Part shown: piece by piece, positions 24,301 through 31,855 of the stretch
How positions within the stretch are numbered: position 1 is the stretch's first letter
How the letters are laid out: each line of letters starts with the position of its first letter
DNA from: a bacterium
GTDB lineage: Bacteria > SZUA-182 > DTGQ01
NCBI GenBank assembly: GCA_040755755.1
Contig: JBFLZW010000041.1
Coordinates: forward strand, 66,102-105,110
Direction of reading: 5' to 3'
DNA length: 39,009 nucleotides
Position numbers and translations under genes: made by a program
Notes under the pieces: model-generated
Database searches by the model: none
The model's input: the letters and a program-made list of their open reading frames with translations, nothing else
What the model was told of the DNA's origin: nothing

Positions 24301-26531
24301 TTTTTATCAAAGAGCATAATAACCGATTCTGGGAGGATGAGGAAGTCACCAGGACTGTTACTGTCTGCAATGATGAACGAAGAGACAGAAGCAAAGGTTT
24401 TCCTCTGGAGTCCCTGCCTCTGAAGTATCTTTCCCCAGTTGGGGATAACCGGCAGGCTGGAGATGCCTTCATCCTGGAGTGGCAGGTAGTATCATCATCG
24501 CCAGCTTCGGATAGCGGGACAGATAAGAGCGGTATAGCCTGCATAGCCCAGGGCAGGCAAACCTTTCTTCTTCCTCCCGGGCACAGGAAGGCAACAGCCA
24601 TGAGGTTCAAAATCCCCAAAGTCACCCAGCCAGGGCTTCAGCGGGAAAGATGGCAATTGCAGGTCAAGGTGAGCAAGAATGGACGGATACGGGATGAAAA
24701 GTCATGGGACATATGGGGATACCGGAAAGATGTGGGAAAAATTGCCAATACCCTTTGTGGGACGCCCATTTTCCTGTACGATCCGGATGGCACGACAGCC
24801 GAAGTTTTGACCAGGGCCGGAGTCAAGTATCAAAGGATAGAACCCGATGGTTCCCATTTCCCCCTTATCGAGAGGAAAGTTGATAATAACCATCCCCCCC
24901 ACCCAACATCCCCCGCCACATCTGAAGCTGGCCTGTTGATTCTGGGCAGAAATGCCTTCTCCTGTCTGGAAGGGAAAAAGACATCGATCGGCGTCAAGCC
25001 CCCCTGGCAGGAGCAGATTGACCGCTTCGTAAGCCGGGGAGGGGTACTGATCGCCTTTGAGCAGGAATTTCTCCCTGCCTGGCTGCCTGGCGGGATTACG
25101 GCAAACGCTCTGCACCATTCAACTATGGCTTTCCCCGGACGATGCGGCCATCCCCTTCTCAATGAAGAAATGACGGCTGAAAACCTGCGGTTTTGGGGCA
25201 GCGATAATTTTATCTCGCGCTATGATCTTAACCTGCCGGAGTCCGGGAATTATCGGAGCATTGTGGATAGCGGCGGCATGGGAGGACTGATTTATTCCCC
25301 CCTTCTGGAAATCACCCGGCAGGAAGGGGCCATGATTTTTTGCCAGATGCTGGCCATAAAGAAATGGGAGCCCGAACCGATGGCCAGGGTGCTGTTAAAA
25401 AACATCCTGTCGTATGCGGCGGAAAAAGCACGCGCAAAAAGTAGCCCGTACCAGGTTGCCGCTCAGGAGCAGGAGAGGATAGAGACTCGATCCTCCAGGA
25501 GCGGGACGTCCTCCTCGATCAGGGTGGGCGGGATATTCGGCAGGGGCGAAAATATCATGGTGTTTGACGGCCAGGGCGCAAACTGGGAGCACTTTGGCCA
25601 GGACCGGGATGAAATCCTGGCCTTTGTCAAAGCAGGAGGAAAGGTTCTCCTGCGCGAAATCGATGAAGAGAGTATCCGGTGGGTGCAGAAGGTTCTGCCG
25701 GTCGATTTGAAAAAGATACAGCCGGAGGAGATGCCGGTAGGGGTAAGAGAAAGGGATGTGGCCGCCCCTGCAAACTGGCCGGGCAATTTCCGCGCCGTGT
25801 ACTTGGCCCTTTACAACAGGGACGTATACTGGGTCGAGCCGCACTCGGAATTCCGGTACGATCGGGCTGACTTTGACCGGGGAATTGCAGATTATGCACT
25901 TGAGGTTCAGGATGCAACTAACGATGGGGATGGGGATATCGGAAACAGGGATTTTCGGGTGATCTCCTGGACCAGACCAAACGTCCTGATCGAGCTGGAC
26001 TATGGCCAGGGATTTTTTCTGATCGATCAGGTAAAATGGCCCGCAGAATGGGCGCGGGGAGGATTTAACGAAGCAAGGGCAAAAAGATACGCATCCTCGG
26101 TCCTGCACTATCTTGGCGTGACAATGCAGGAGAAAAAAGCCCCGGCAGAGGAAATCCTCATTCAGGCGGAGAACATGAGCTGCCGCACACCCGGCCAACC
26201 CCTCATCAGATGCCGCAGCCATGACTACTGGACCCTGTGCAGCAATAATTATATCAGCGATACCGTATATTTTGGGGCTCCCGGCGAGTATGCCTTTACC
26301 GTCAGAGCCAAATGCCGACGGCCCGATTCACCGCCTGTCATGGTTTTGACGATAGACGGTTTAACTGCCGGCATGCAGGTTGTTCCCTCGCTCTCCTGGG
26401 ACAGTTTCCGGTTTGCTGCCTGGGTGGAAGAGGGGGAACACGAGGTTTCTTTGAGCCTGGTGAATGCAGAGAATCCATATGGGGAAAAATATCTGTATGT
26501 GGACTGGCTCAGGATCGGAAATACACCTTAA
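21348..26531 (+). CDS. Membrane-anchored GH2-type glycoside hydrolase with in-frame repeat insertions
   Basis: 1727 residues from TTG with GGGAAGGAG about 11 bases upstream (ATG at 21378, residue 11, is an alternative). A hydrophobic anchor (22-53) would place the rest outside the cytoplasm. GH2 modules follow: sugar-binding jelly roll from Trp208 (WYRKKFSL...LTFTDVRHLARIYLNG) to about 290; immunoglobulin-like region to about 580; TIM barrel about 583-930 with RRDRNHPCVIIWCIENES (acid/base Glu708) and KPLYLGEELYLP (likely nucleophile Glu882); two flavodoxin/GATase-like domains (about 1140-1365 and 1395-1560); and a CBM-like beta-sandwich (1604-1727, opening ILIQAENM). Repeat-derived insertions occupy about 93-135, 408-465 and 1178-1191, plus Gln-rich linkers near 905-940. 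GH2 covers beta-galactosidase, mannosidase and glucuronidase, and the specificity is unknown. Sandwiched between the PHPT and the ligase, it probably trims or releases the nascent polysaccharide, as PslG does (inference). Confidence 0.85.
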   Translation: MSWLKQSICLMLDFRRSQSQRVLAFFLPVLLWVVPILLTVVLVLFSVLPLFLFMPPDSVAKTAQSAIQAGTSPARQSEMSLAQTGTSLAQEGNVSHFRLLTKKAAPHLPQGLPASPLPRGAREKNAAPDSISTFKLITVAQAGGTSPAQAERGPLTRPGMVLNQDWEVAEAPDLDYAAYCSQWQTLAWKRIGRLPLIQHYREPNHCAWYRKKFSLDNRLLSAEGKGKSLRLTFTDVRHLARIYLNGRLAGEHFGGYLPFSLECGHLLQTGENELVVGVQDWTSAISAEAIGAGKYQGQGQGYGSSSGNINPLREAQGIPAGDYAVPSYPGFPEPGTIIAPIGSSHRRAGICGQVYLEAIPDIRIGEVIIEPKLDQHKIRVKVGIEANLTGGGQRAAKPDGKADEKGENNHHPHPASLLKGEESNGGSLLKGNVINLEQRFSSSPRPSPLKRDSECSHTRWGISERKPLTVTFWLREVGLLNEAGAGKHRTPQYRKIGQATVEQFEQNLQGEQYVQAAEGQTWLIFEAELENAQLWDLDHPFLYQMKVTLQEGTGQGKSLDEGKSPNQGKGVAENVIDEMEVRYGLRDWRTEGPYFILNGDRINLKAASIIYDNSLTEDELRRRIHHLKEAHINHLRFHSEPPPPFILDVCDEEGMLVTVESAIYGSYVGRYDTSFTSEFWQHAREHWQGLVRRDRNHPCVIIWCIENESVEYDAGRGGEVRFMELGMEVRRLDPQRPIMYEGGMDCFGLGDIINLHYPHEFPFWNCLPNDAWWLEQAKGGGSRKGKKKAAPAAGGEAVDRSAVAGDEPMDRSSVIGEDTVGGNAIAGDGSAVWNARAYDVCLQEEWPKRDWEGKGIYLDSLWRWQPEYRFCWKKDKPLYLGEELYLPTTTPDPYTILIGDDAYTSKDWRADKDQGQGQMESQQRHQEQQQWQRQEERKGAVWRYYLEAYRQAGVSGVCPWVITGEERKDNPLYRACQESFQPVAVFIKEHNNRFWEDEEVTRTVTVCNDERRDRSKGFPLESLPLKYLSPVGDNRQAGDAFILEWQVVSSSPASDSGTDKSGIACIAQGRQTFLLPPGHRKATAMRFKIPKVTQPGLQRERWQLQVKVSKNGRIRDEKSWDIWGYRKDVGKIANTLCGTPIFLYDPDGTTAEVLTRAGVKYQRIEPDGSHFPLIERKVDNNHPPHPTSPATSEAGLLILGRNAFSCLEGKKTSIGVKPPWQEQIDRFVSRGGVLIAFEQEFLPAWLPGGITANALHHSTMAFPGRCGHPLLNEEMTAENLRFWGSDNFISRYDLNLPESGNYRSIVDSGGMGGLIYSPLLEITRQEGAMIFCQMLAIKKWEPEPMARVLLKNILSYAAEKARAKSSPYQVAAQEQERIETRSSRSGTSSSIRVGGIFGRGENIMVFDGQGANWEHFGQDRDEILAFVKAGGKVLLREIDEESIRWVQKVLPVDLKKIQPEEMPVGVRERDVAAPANWPGNFRAVYLALYNRDVYWVEPHSEFRYDRADFDRGIADYALEVQDATNDGDGDIGNRDFRVISWTRPNVLIELDYGQGFFLIDQVKWPAEWARGGFNEARAKRYASSVLHYLGVTMQEKKAPAEEILIQAENMSCRTPGQPLIRCRSHDYWTLCSNNYISDTVYFGAPGEYAFTVRAKCRRPDSPPVMVLTIDGLTAGMQVVPSLSWDSFRFAAWVEEGEHEVSLSLVNAENPYGEKYLYVDWLRIGNTP
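21627..21742 (+). repeat. Interspersed repeat inside GH2 gene, copy 1
   Basis: Aligns with the intergenic repeat at 17365-17478 (shared AGGCTACTTACCAA, CCCCTCAC, AGCCCTCTCCCC-A-GGGGCGAGGGAGA, CTCAATATC). Read in the GH2 frame it encodes residues about 93-132 (…LLTKKAAPHLPQGLPASP…), between the membrane anchor and the sugar-binding domain. Flanking it are degenerate copies of a CAGGAACGTCC-CGGC motif (about 21550, 21595, 21775). Confidence 0.85.
22570..22740 (+). repeat. Interspersed repeats inside GH2 gene, copies 2-4
   Basis: Contains TAACCATCACCCCCACCCAGCC plus the hairpin CTCCCTCCT-CAA-GGGGGAGGAG (compare the inverted copy at 397-430), a partial copy at 22620-22645 and CCCTCTCCCCTCAAGAGGG at 22683-22701. 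All are in frame (about residues 408-465; HHPHPASLLKGE, SLLKG, RPSPLKR). The insertion splits the immunoglobulin-like region of the enzyme between an IKVGIEANL-type strand and the strand opening KPLTVTFWLREVG. Confidence 0.82.
24884..24912 (+). repeat. Interspersed repeat fragment inside GH2 gene, copy 5
   Basis: AATAACCATCCCCCCCACCCAACATCCCC matches 22570-22592 (ATAACCATCACCCCCACCCAGC) and 17300-17325 (TTCACCCTTACCCAGCATCCCC). It encodes NNHPPHPTSP (about residues 1179-1188) in a loop of the first GATase-like domain. Confidence 0.72.
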
Positions 26532-26571
26532 AGGAAGGAAGTTTGCGTGAATTGCTGAAGAGGTAAGCTGC

Positions 26572-28845
26572 TTGTCGGATAGAATAATAAAATACGGCTT
26601 GATATTCCTGATTATTTACTGCCCGCTGGCCTTTGGGTCGGTGCACATTTTTTCTTTTACCCTGATGGAGATCGTGGTCCTTGGGCTCTGTCTGTGCTGG
26701 CTGATGCAGCAGCTCTTTCAGCGCAGGGTGATGAGGTCTGAATCCAGGGGAGGGGTGGTGTGCGGGGGCGGGAGAGAGCTTGCGGTACGCAAAAGTCCAT
26801 TGAATTATTTTATTCTGTCATTCATCGGCCTGATCGTTATTCAATGCCTGCCCTGGCCTGCCTCGTGGGTGAAGATGGTTTCTCCGGGAACATACGGGCT
26901 TTACCGCCAGGCATGGGGGAAAGTGCCTGCTTTCATAACCCTGTCTATCTATCCTTACGGCTCGAAGATCGGTCTTTTTCAGGTCCTGGCCTATGCGGGA
27001 GCTTTTTTCCTGATCATCAACTGGGCGGACACAAAGGAGCGGATCAAGGCCCTGGCAGGCTCTTTTGTGCTGATCGGCTCCATCGAGGCAATCTATGGGC
27101 TCTTGATGTACCTGGGAAAGTATCATCGGATTTTCTGGTATGAAAAGATCTGGTACCGCGACAGTGTCACCGGCACCTATATTAACCGCAATCACCTGGC
27201 AGGGTTACTGGAAATGGCCATACCGATTGCCTTTGGGCTTCTTGTGGCCATCTCCGGCGGCGGGGGAGAGCGGGAGAATCAAAGAAGGGGAAAAGGCGGC
27301 GGGCCGGGCGGGATCAGGGGCTTTCTGCTGTCTTTGAATATCGACGATCATGAGCAGGCCAGAAAAGTGCTGCTGATCTTTCTCATGTCCATCATGACCC
27401 TGGCCCTTATGCTTTCCGGGTCCCGTGGCGGCATCCTTTCACTGGCAGCGGCCTTTATCGTTATGAGCACCCTCCTGTTTTTCCGGCGCAGGGGAAGGAA
27501 ATATGCGCTGGCAGGACTGGCCATCGTGCTCATCGCTCTGGGATACGGGCTGATAACCGGCCTGAATACGACCATCAAACGGTTCGGGCAGATAAACGAC
27601 GATGCTCAAACGAGGCTCCGCTATGCCAGTACATCTCTGGATATTGTGAGGGATTTTCCTCTGCTTGGTACCGGCTGGGGGACCTTTGGAGAAGCCTACC
27701 GGAGATATCAGGGGCCAAAGGACAGTTATCTGGTGATCGACCACGCACACCATGACTGGGTGGAATTGGGTGCCGAGATGGGCTGTATAGGACTTGGGAT
27801 GGTGATTCTTTCCCTCCTGTTCTGCCTGGGACATTTTCTCTCTCTCTGGAAAAACAGGAAAAACAGTGTCAGCCTCGGAATCGGCCTTGGCGGTATCGGG
27901 GCCATCCTTTCCCTGGCCCTCCACAGTTTTACCGATTTTAACCTGCACATCCCGGCCAATGCCCTGCTCTTTGGCATGGCAGCGGGAATCACGCTGAGTG
28001 CGCTCACCTGCAACCGCCACTCCAGGAGAGAGGAAAGCACGGCCCCGCAAGATCAGCAGCGGATACAGAGGAAATCGGATAAGATGAGCCTGCATCTTCC
28101 CGGCTGGCTTCGCTGGCCGCTTGCCGTGCTCGGCACAGCGGGTTTTAGTCTGGCGGCAGTACTGGTGTGGAAGCCCTATCAGGCTGAAAAGGTTTTGCCT
28201 ACTCTGCCCGACAGTACCCTGGGAAAAAGCAAAGAACCTGCTCTGGAGGAAGTTTGTACAGCGATTTCCCGGGAACCCGGCAATGCAGAGTACTTCTACC
28301 GGCTGGCTTTACTTTTGGAACAGAGCGAGCAACAGGGGGGCCAGCAGCAGCATGAGCGGCAGCAGGATGAATATGATCGGGCACTGGTTGACAGGGTGTT
28401 TGCTCAGTTGAAGGATGATGCGGCAAAACGCGGGGAAACAGGGGATGACCCCATATTTCTGGCCTTACGGAAAGCCATCTTGTTGAATCCGGCAAACCCT
28501 CACTACCATTTAAATATGGCCTGGCAGAAAGTCAGGCCCGAAAAGCTGATCGATGCGGACCAGCGTACCTTATCGTCCTTACTCGCTGAGGCCGAAGAGG
28601 GGTTTGGCCGGGCGGTGTATTTTATGCCGCAGTCGGCACAAATCAATCTTTCCGTAGGAAGCTACTGGCTCTGGAAGTCAAAAGTGGTGGAGGAGGAGAC
28701 AGCCTATCTCCATGCTTTTGACCAGTTTGTCCGCTGCTTCCGGACAGCCTACAGGATCAACCCCGATTACAGGACGCAGATTCAGCAGATGGTCCGGCAA
28801 TACTATCCGGTCGATGATATTCTGGCCAGAATTTTTTCGACGTGA
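26572..28845 (+). CDS. O-antigen ligase/polymerase-like membrane protein with TPR-like C-terminal domain
   Basis: 757 residues from TTG with GAAGAGG nine bases upstream, 40 bases after the GH2 gene. About 11 membrane helices fill residues 5-520. MLSGSRGGILSLAAAFIVMS (Ser284-Arg285-Gly-Gly) and the large periplasmic loop ending DHAHHDWVELGAEMG (His391-Glu398) are the O-antigen-ligase/Wzy_C signature. After the last helix a soluble region (about 560-757) has TPR-like helix pairs (EPGNAEYFYRLALLLEQ, NPANPHYHLNMAWQKV, RAVYFMPQSAQINLSVG, CFRTAYRINPDY), as in ligase-TPR fusions of several phyla. It would polymerise repeat units or transfer chains outside the membrane. With the protein at 12.7 kb it gives the locus two such enzymes, one probably polymerase and one ligase. 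A Gly/Arg-rich loop near 225-245 and a Gln-rich linker near 590 are expansions. Confidence 0.86.
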   Translation: MSDRIIKYGLIFLIIYCPLAFGSVHIFSFTLMEIVVLGLCLCWLMQQLFQRRVMRSESRGGVVCGGGRELAVRKSPLNYFILSFIGLIVIQCLPWPASWVKMVSPGTYGLYRQAWGKVPAFITLSIYPYGSKIGLFQVLAYAGAFFLIINWADTKERIKALAGSFVLIGSIEAIYGLLMYLGKYHRIFWYEKIWYRDSVTGTYINRNHLAGLLEMAIPIAFGLLVAISGGGGERENQRRGKGGGPGGIRGFLLSLNIDDHEQARKVLLIFLMSIMTLALMLSGSRGGILSLAAAFIVMSTLLFFRRRGRKYALAGLAIVLIALGYGLITGLNTTIKRFGQINDDAQTRLRYASTSLDIVRDFPLLGTGWGTFGEAYRRYQGPKDSYLVIDHAHHDWVELGAEMGCIGLGMVILSLLFCLGHFLSLWKNRKNSVSLGIGLGGIGAILSLALHSFTDFNLHIPANALLFGMAAGITLSALTCNRHSRREESTAPQDQQRIQRKSDKMSLHLPGWLRWPLAVLGTAGFSLAAVLVWKPYQAEKVLPTLPDSTLGKSKEPALEEVCTAISREPGNAEYFYRLALLLEQSEQQGGQQQHERQQDEYDRALVDRVFAQLKDDAAKRGETGDDPIFLALRKAILLNPANPHYHLNMAWQKVRPEKLIDADQRTLSSLLAEAEEGFGRAVYFMPQSAQINLSVGSYWLWKSKVVEEETAYLHAFDQFVRCFRTAYRINPDYRTQIQQMVRQYYPVDDILARIFST

Positions 28846-29125
28846 CAGGACAGGAATCGGTGTCTTCCGCCTGCTGGACATGGACACTCAGACCCGCGAT
28901 TTCTTCCTCGCTGTGTCCCTCACAAGGCTCTTCCCTGCCGGAGGAAAGCAGGCTTATCGAAAGACCGCGCCGGTCCAGGATTAACAGCAGCGGCCAGAGG
29001 GCCATAGAGATAAGCATACCGGGCACATCCAGTGAGTGATTCCGATAGAATTGACCGGGCTCCATGATGATGCAATTGATTCCGATTATCACGTACAGGA
29101 TGGCAAGAGCAGCTATAATGTTCAT
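28757..29125 (-). CDS. Small membrane protein of unknown function
   Basis: 122 residues on the minus strand, with GAGAGG six bases before its ATG at 29125. Two hydrophobic segments (AALAILYVIIGINCIIM and VPGMLISMALWPLLLIL) are followed by a polar tail with acidic and Ser-rich residues. I recognise no family. The good ribosome site and the membrane pattern support a real gene. Its last 89 bases overlap, tail to tail, the end of the ligase gene, so the true C-terminus might be a byproduct of that overlap. It lies downstream of, and in the same direction as, ftsH (gap 311 bases), and may be an accessory gene read through from ftsH. Confidence 0.5.
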   Translation of the reverse strand: MNIIAALAILYVIIGINCIIMEPGQFYRNHSLDVPGMLISMALWPLLLILDRRGLSISLLSSGREEPCEGHSEEEIAGLSVHVQQAEDTDSCPVTSKKFWPEYHRPDSIAGPSAESASCNRG

Positions 29126-29436
29126 GGTATGCCTCTCAGATGGTGTTTTTATTATGATTGAGTTTACTTTTTATTATACAGCTTTTTGGGAATCCGGCCA
29201 AATAAATTTTTCACTCTTTTATGAAAAACCGCCTTCTCTTGTTGATCGTTCAATCGGGTAAAATGCAAAATCAGTACCAGCCAGGCTATTGAACAGAGTG
29301 AATATGTTCAGAGCCTGGGAGGTGGCAGAATACAGGGCTTCCCCCGGCAATCCCCCGATTCCCTCAACCTTCGCCCGGAAGCAGGGCATGACTCTTCCGG
29401 GGTCAGAAATTGAGCACGCTGATGCCCAGGACGTGC
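29126..29436. other. 311-bp region between small membrane gene and ftsH
   Basis: Contains no convincing gene. A 73-codon minus-strand frame reading through it has no ribosome site or family pattern. The end next to ftsH holds two inverted repeats (listed separately). The AT-rich part (29150-29225) is a plausible promoter zone for the small membrane gene on the minus strand, but no clear -35/-10 pair stands out. Confidence 0.45.
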
Positions 29437-29439
29437 TCA
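29374..29439 (-). terminator. Twin hairpins at the 3' end of ftsH
   Basis: TGAGCACG (29411-29418) pairs perfectly with CGTGCTCA (29432-29439), overlapping the ftsH stop codon. CCCGGAAG (29374-29381) pairs perfectly with CTTCCGGG (29394-29401). Reading on the ftsH strand, two stable stems follow each other directly after translation ends. Neither has a T-run, so this may be a Rho-type or processing structure and not a canonical intrinsic terminator. Confidence 0.45.
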
Positions 29440-31407
29440 AACGCTGCCGGAAGCCAAACCGGGCACTGCCGTGGTGCTCCGCTTCCCGTCGTCTGTTTCC
29501 TGCGGCTCTCTTTCAGCTTCAGCTATCAACGCTTGTATTTCCGCCTCACTGAGGACTTCCCGCTCGATCAGTAATCCGGCCAGTCTATCGAGTGTCCGGC
29601 GGTTTTCCCTGAGAATGCTCTCTGCCTGCCGCAAGGCGGCTTGCAGCAGGGCCTGTACTTCCTGATCGATAATTACCGCTGTGCGCTCACTGTAGTCCTT
29701 TTCCTGAGCAATCTCCTTGCCGAGAAACACATGCCCTTCCCCGTGCCGGAACGCTACCGGCCCCAGCCGCTCACTCATTCCCCAATGGCAGATCATGCGC
29801 CGGGCAAGCTGTGTGGCCTGCTTGAGGTCATTTTCTGCACCGGAGGTAACATCATTGAACACCAGCTTTTCAGCAGCCCTGCCCCCCAGGTTGATCACCA
29901 GCCGGTGCAGTAAATAGGATTGAAAATAGTTGTGCTGGTCCTCCTTGGGAAGCTGTTCGGTAACACCCAGCGAACGTCCCCGGGGAATGATGGTAACTTT
30001 ATGGATGGGGTCCGAATCAGGGAAGGACTTGGCCACCAGGGTGTGCCCGGCCTCGTGGTAGGCGACAATCCTTTTTTCCTCTTCGTTGAGCAGATCCTCC
30101 CGCAAGCCCCCCAGAATAACCTTATCCTTGGCCTTTTCCAGATCTTCCATATATACCTGGTCCTTGTTCTGCCGGGCGGCATCTATGGCTGCCTCATTGA
30201 CCATGTTCTCCAGATCCGCTCCCGAAAATCCGGGTGTCCCCTGGGCCAGAAGCTCCAGATTGACATCGGGAGCAAGCCGCACCTTTCGCGTGTGGACCTT
30301 TAGAATCTGCAATCTGCCTTCCCGGTGGGGCCGTTCGATAACCACCTGGCGATCGAACCTTCCCGGCCTGATCAGAGCAGGATCAAGAACATCCGGACGA
30401 TTGGTGGCTGCAATAACCACCACCGAGTGATGCTCACCAAATCCATCCATCTCGGCCAGAATTTGATTCAGGGTCTGTTCCCGCTCATCCTGGCCGCCTC
30501 CCAGCCCCGCCCCCCGATATCGTCCTACCGAATCGATTTCATCAATGAACACAATGCTCGGAGCATTTTTCTTGGCCTTTCCGAATAAGTCCCTCACCCG
30601 CGATGCCCCGACTCCCACAAACATTTCAATGAACTGCGAGCCGGAAATGGAGTAAAAAGGAACATCGGCCTCTCCGGCCACAGCGCGGGCCATCAGGGTT
30701 TTCCCTGTCCCCGGCGGCCCCATCAAAAGCACCCCGCGCGGGATTTTCCCCCCTAACCGCTCATACCTTTTCGGCTCTTTCAAATAGGATACAATATCCA
30801 TCAGCTCCTGCTTGGCATGGGTCAGGCCCGCCACATCGTTGAAGGTAATATTGCTCTTGGTCTTCTTATACAGACTGGCACCCGATTTGTTGAATCTGTT
30901 GAACAGGGCAGTCTGGCTGCTGTTCAGTTTCTTGCTGGTGTACCAGAAGAATCCGAGGATCAGAAACCAGGGCACGACAAAAATCATCAGGCTTAAAATC
31001 CATTCATTTCCCTTGTCTGTCCGGACCGTTGCTCCAGCCTTGATCAGCTCCCGCATCAGGTCCTGATCACCGAATTTTGGAATCCGGGTCGAAAAATACC
31101 GGAATCCCTTCTCATCGTCCACAGGCGGAGCTTTGGACAGGAAGATCGCCTGAAAAAACTCCCCGGTGATTATTTCATTCCGGGTTATAACCTCCTTAAC
31201 GTTTCTTCTCGCCAGTTCCTCCTTGAATTCGCTGTAGGGGATTTCAAGATATTCCTTTTTCTGGCTTCCAAAGAGAAAAAGCTCATAGAAGATTATGGTT
31301 AATATGAAAATTACCAGAAGATGCTTCCAGATTCCTCCCCCTGGAGAGGATTTTCCTTTCTCGGGATCTTCCGGCTCATCGTTCCATCGGTCGTTTTCTG
31401 CTCTCAT
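29437..31407 (-). CDS. ftsH: ATP-dependent zinc metalloprotease FtsH
   Basis: 656 residues from ATG at 31407, chosen because AGGAGAG lies five bases upstream. An open frame continues 81 codons further but is Lys/Arg/His-rich, repeat-encoded and unlike any FtsH N-terminus. Two membrane helices ([21 protein letters not shown] and [22 protein letters not shown]) flank a periplasmic domain. The AAA module has Walker A GPPGTGKT (230-237), Walker B IVFIDEID, pore motif [13 protein letters not shown] and the second region of homology [22 protein letters not shown]. Zinc ligands are HEAGH (451-455) and the Asp in [12 protein letters not shown]. FtsH forms hexamers in the inner membrane and degrades misfolded membrane proteins and regulators such as LpxC. 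It stands alone here between a glycan locus and a cas operon, so this is probably one of several ftsH copies in the genome (inference). Confidence 0.96.
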   Translation of the reverse strand: MRAENDRWNDEPEDPEKGKSSPGGGIWKHLLVIFILTIIFYELFLFGSQKKEYLEIPYSEFKEELARRNVKEVITRNEIITGEFFQAIFLSKAPPVDDEKGFRYFSTRIPKFGDQDLMRELIKAGATVRTDKGNEWILSLMIFVVPWFLILGFFWYTSKKLNSSQTALFNRFNKSGASLYKKTKSNITFNDVAGLTHAKQELMDIVSYLKEPKRYERLGGKIPRGVLLMGPPGTGKTLMARAVAGEADVPFYSISGSQFIEMFVGVGASRVRDLFGKAKKNAPSIVFIDEIDSVGRYRGAGLGGGQDEREQTLNQILAEMDGFGEHHSVVVIAATNRPDVLDPALIRPGRFDRQVVIERPHREGRLQILKVHTRKVRLAPDVNLELLAQGTPGFSGADLENMVNEAAIDAARQNKDQVYMEDLEKAKDKVILGGLREDLLNEEEKRIVAYHEAGHTLVAKSFPDSDPIHKVTIIPRGRSLGVTEQLPKEDQHNYFQSYLLHRLVINLGGRAAEKLVFNDVTSGAENDLKQATQLARRMICHWGMSERLGPVAFRHGEGHVFLGKEIAQEKDYSERTAVIIDQEVQALLQAALRQAESILRENRRTLDRLAGLLIEREVLSEAEIQALIAEAEREPQETDDGKRSTTAVPGLASGSV

Positions 31408-31855
31408 GGACTCTCTCCTGTGTACCTTGTGTCTGCTGTGTCTCTTGTGTTTCTTGTGTTTCTTGCGTCTCCTGCTCCCTTTTGATTGTGCATAGCTTAA
31501 ACTCGGTTGATTTGGATTCCTGCTTGCATTCCTCCCTGTATTCCTGCTTTCACTTTTCGTCCCTATCTGGATATTTCGAGTATATTTCAAAAAATGATGT
31601 GAAAGATTCTCTTGTCTGGAAAAGGGCTCAGAATATCTGGCTAAAGTCACACTATCGGCCCTCTTATCAGTTCAACTATACTAAAATATACTAGAGGGAA
31701 TTAACTTGCTATCATACCTTGCAAAGAGTTATTCTATAATTATAATTGATAATCTGCTTTTGTGCCTTGCCACATGATAATATACAAAAGAGTATATACT
31801 TCCTTGAAGGTATCAAATAAATCAGTCATGAGTTTGACAGAAAACGGAGAACATA
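31408..31855. other. 448-bp divergent intergenic region (ftsH / cas3)
   Basis: Carries the control regions of both ftsH (minus) and the cas operon (plus). Next to ftsH (31417-31475) is a degenerate tandem repeat that on the minus strand reads as CACAAGA/ACACAGC-type units of 9-10 bases and ends in the AGGAG ribosome site. At 31514-31551 there are three imperfect copies of an ATTCCTGCTT-like unit. From 31670 on the DNA is A+T-rich with a perfect palindrome AGTATATACT (31791-31800), a CCTTGAAGG near-palindrome just after it, and a candidate promoter listed separately. No gene is supported. Confidence 0.6.
31719..31746 (+). promoter_or_regulatory. Candidate sigma70-type promoter of the cas operon
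   Basis: TTGCAA (31719-31724) and TATAAT (31741-31746) are separated by 16 bases, in the A+T-rich stretch about 110 bases before cas3. Another TATAAT immediately precedes the -10 (31735-31740). The palindrome AGTATATACT at 31791-31800 lies downstream and could be an operator. Assigned by pattern only. Confidence 0.4.

Noticed and set aside
25395-26222. 275-codon minus-strand frame opposite the GH2 gene
   Set aside because: It is antisense to GH2 coding sequence, with no ribosome site or recognisable domain.
29219-29440. 73-codon minus-strand frame overlapping the ftsH end
   Set aside because: It covers the two hairpins and the ftsH stop, has no ribosome site and no recognisable domain.
31408-31650. 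81-codon N-terminal extension of ftsH
   Set aside because: It is encoded by degenerate tandem repeats, is Lys/Arg/His-rich and has no ribosome site, while ATG at 31407 has AGGAGAG five bases upstream and gives a normal FtsH length.
31834-31839. TTGACA as -35 box of the cas operon
   Set aside because: It lies only 16 bases from the cas3 start, leaving no room for a -10 box and a leader with the GGAG ribosome site.
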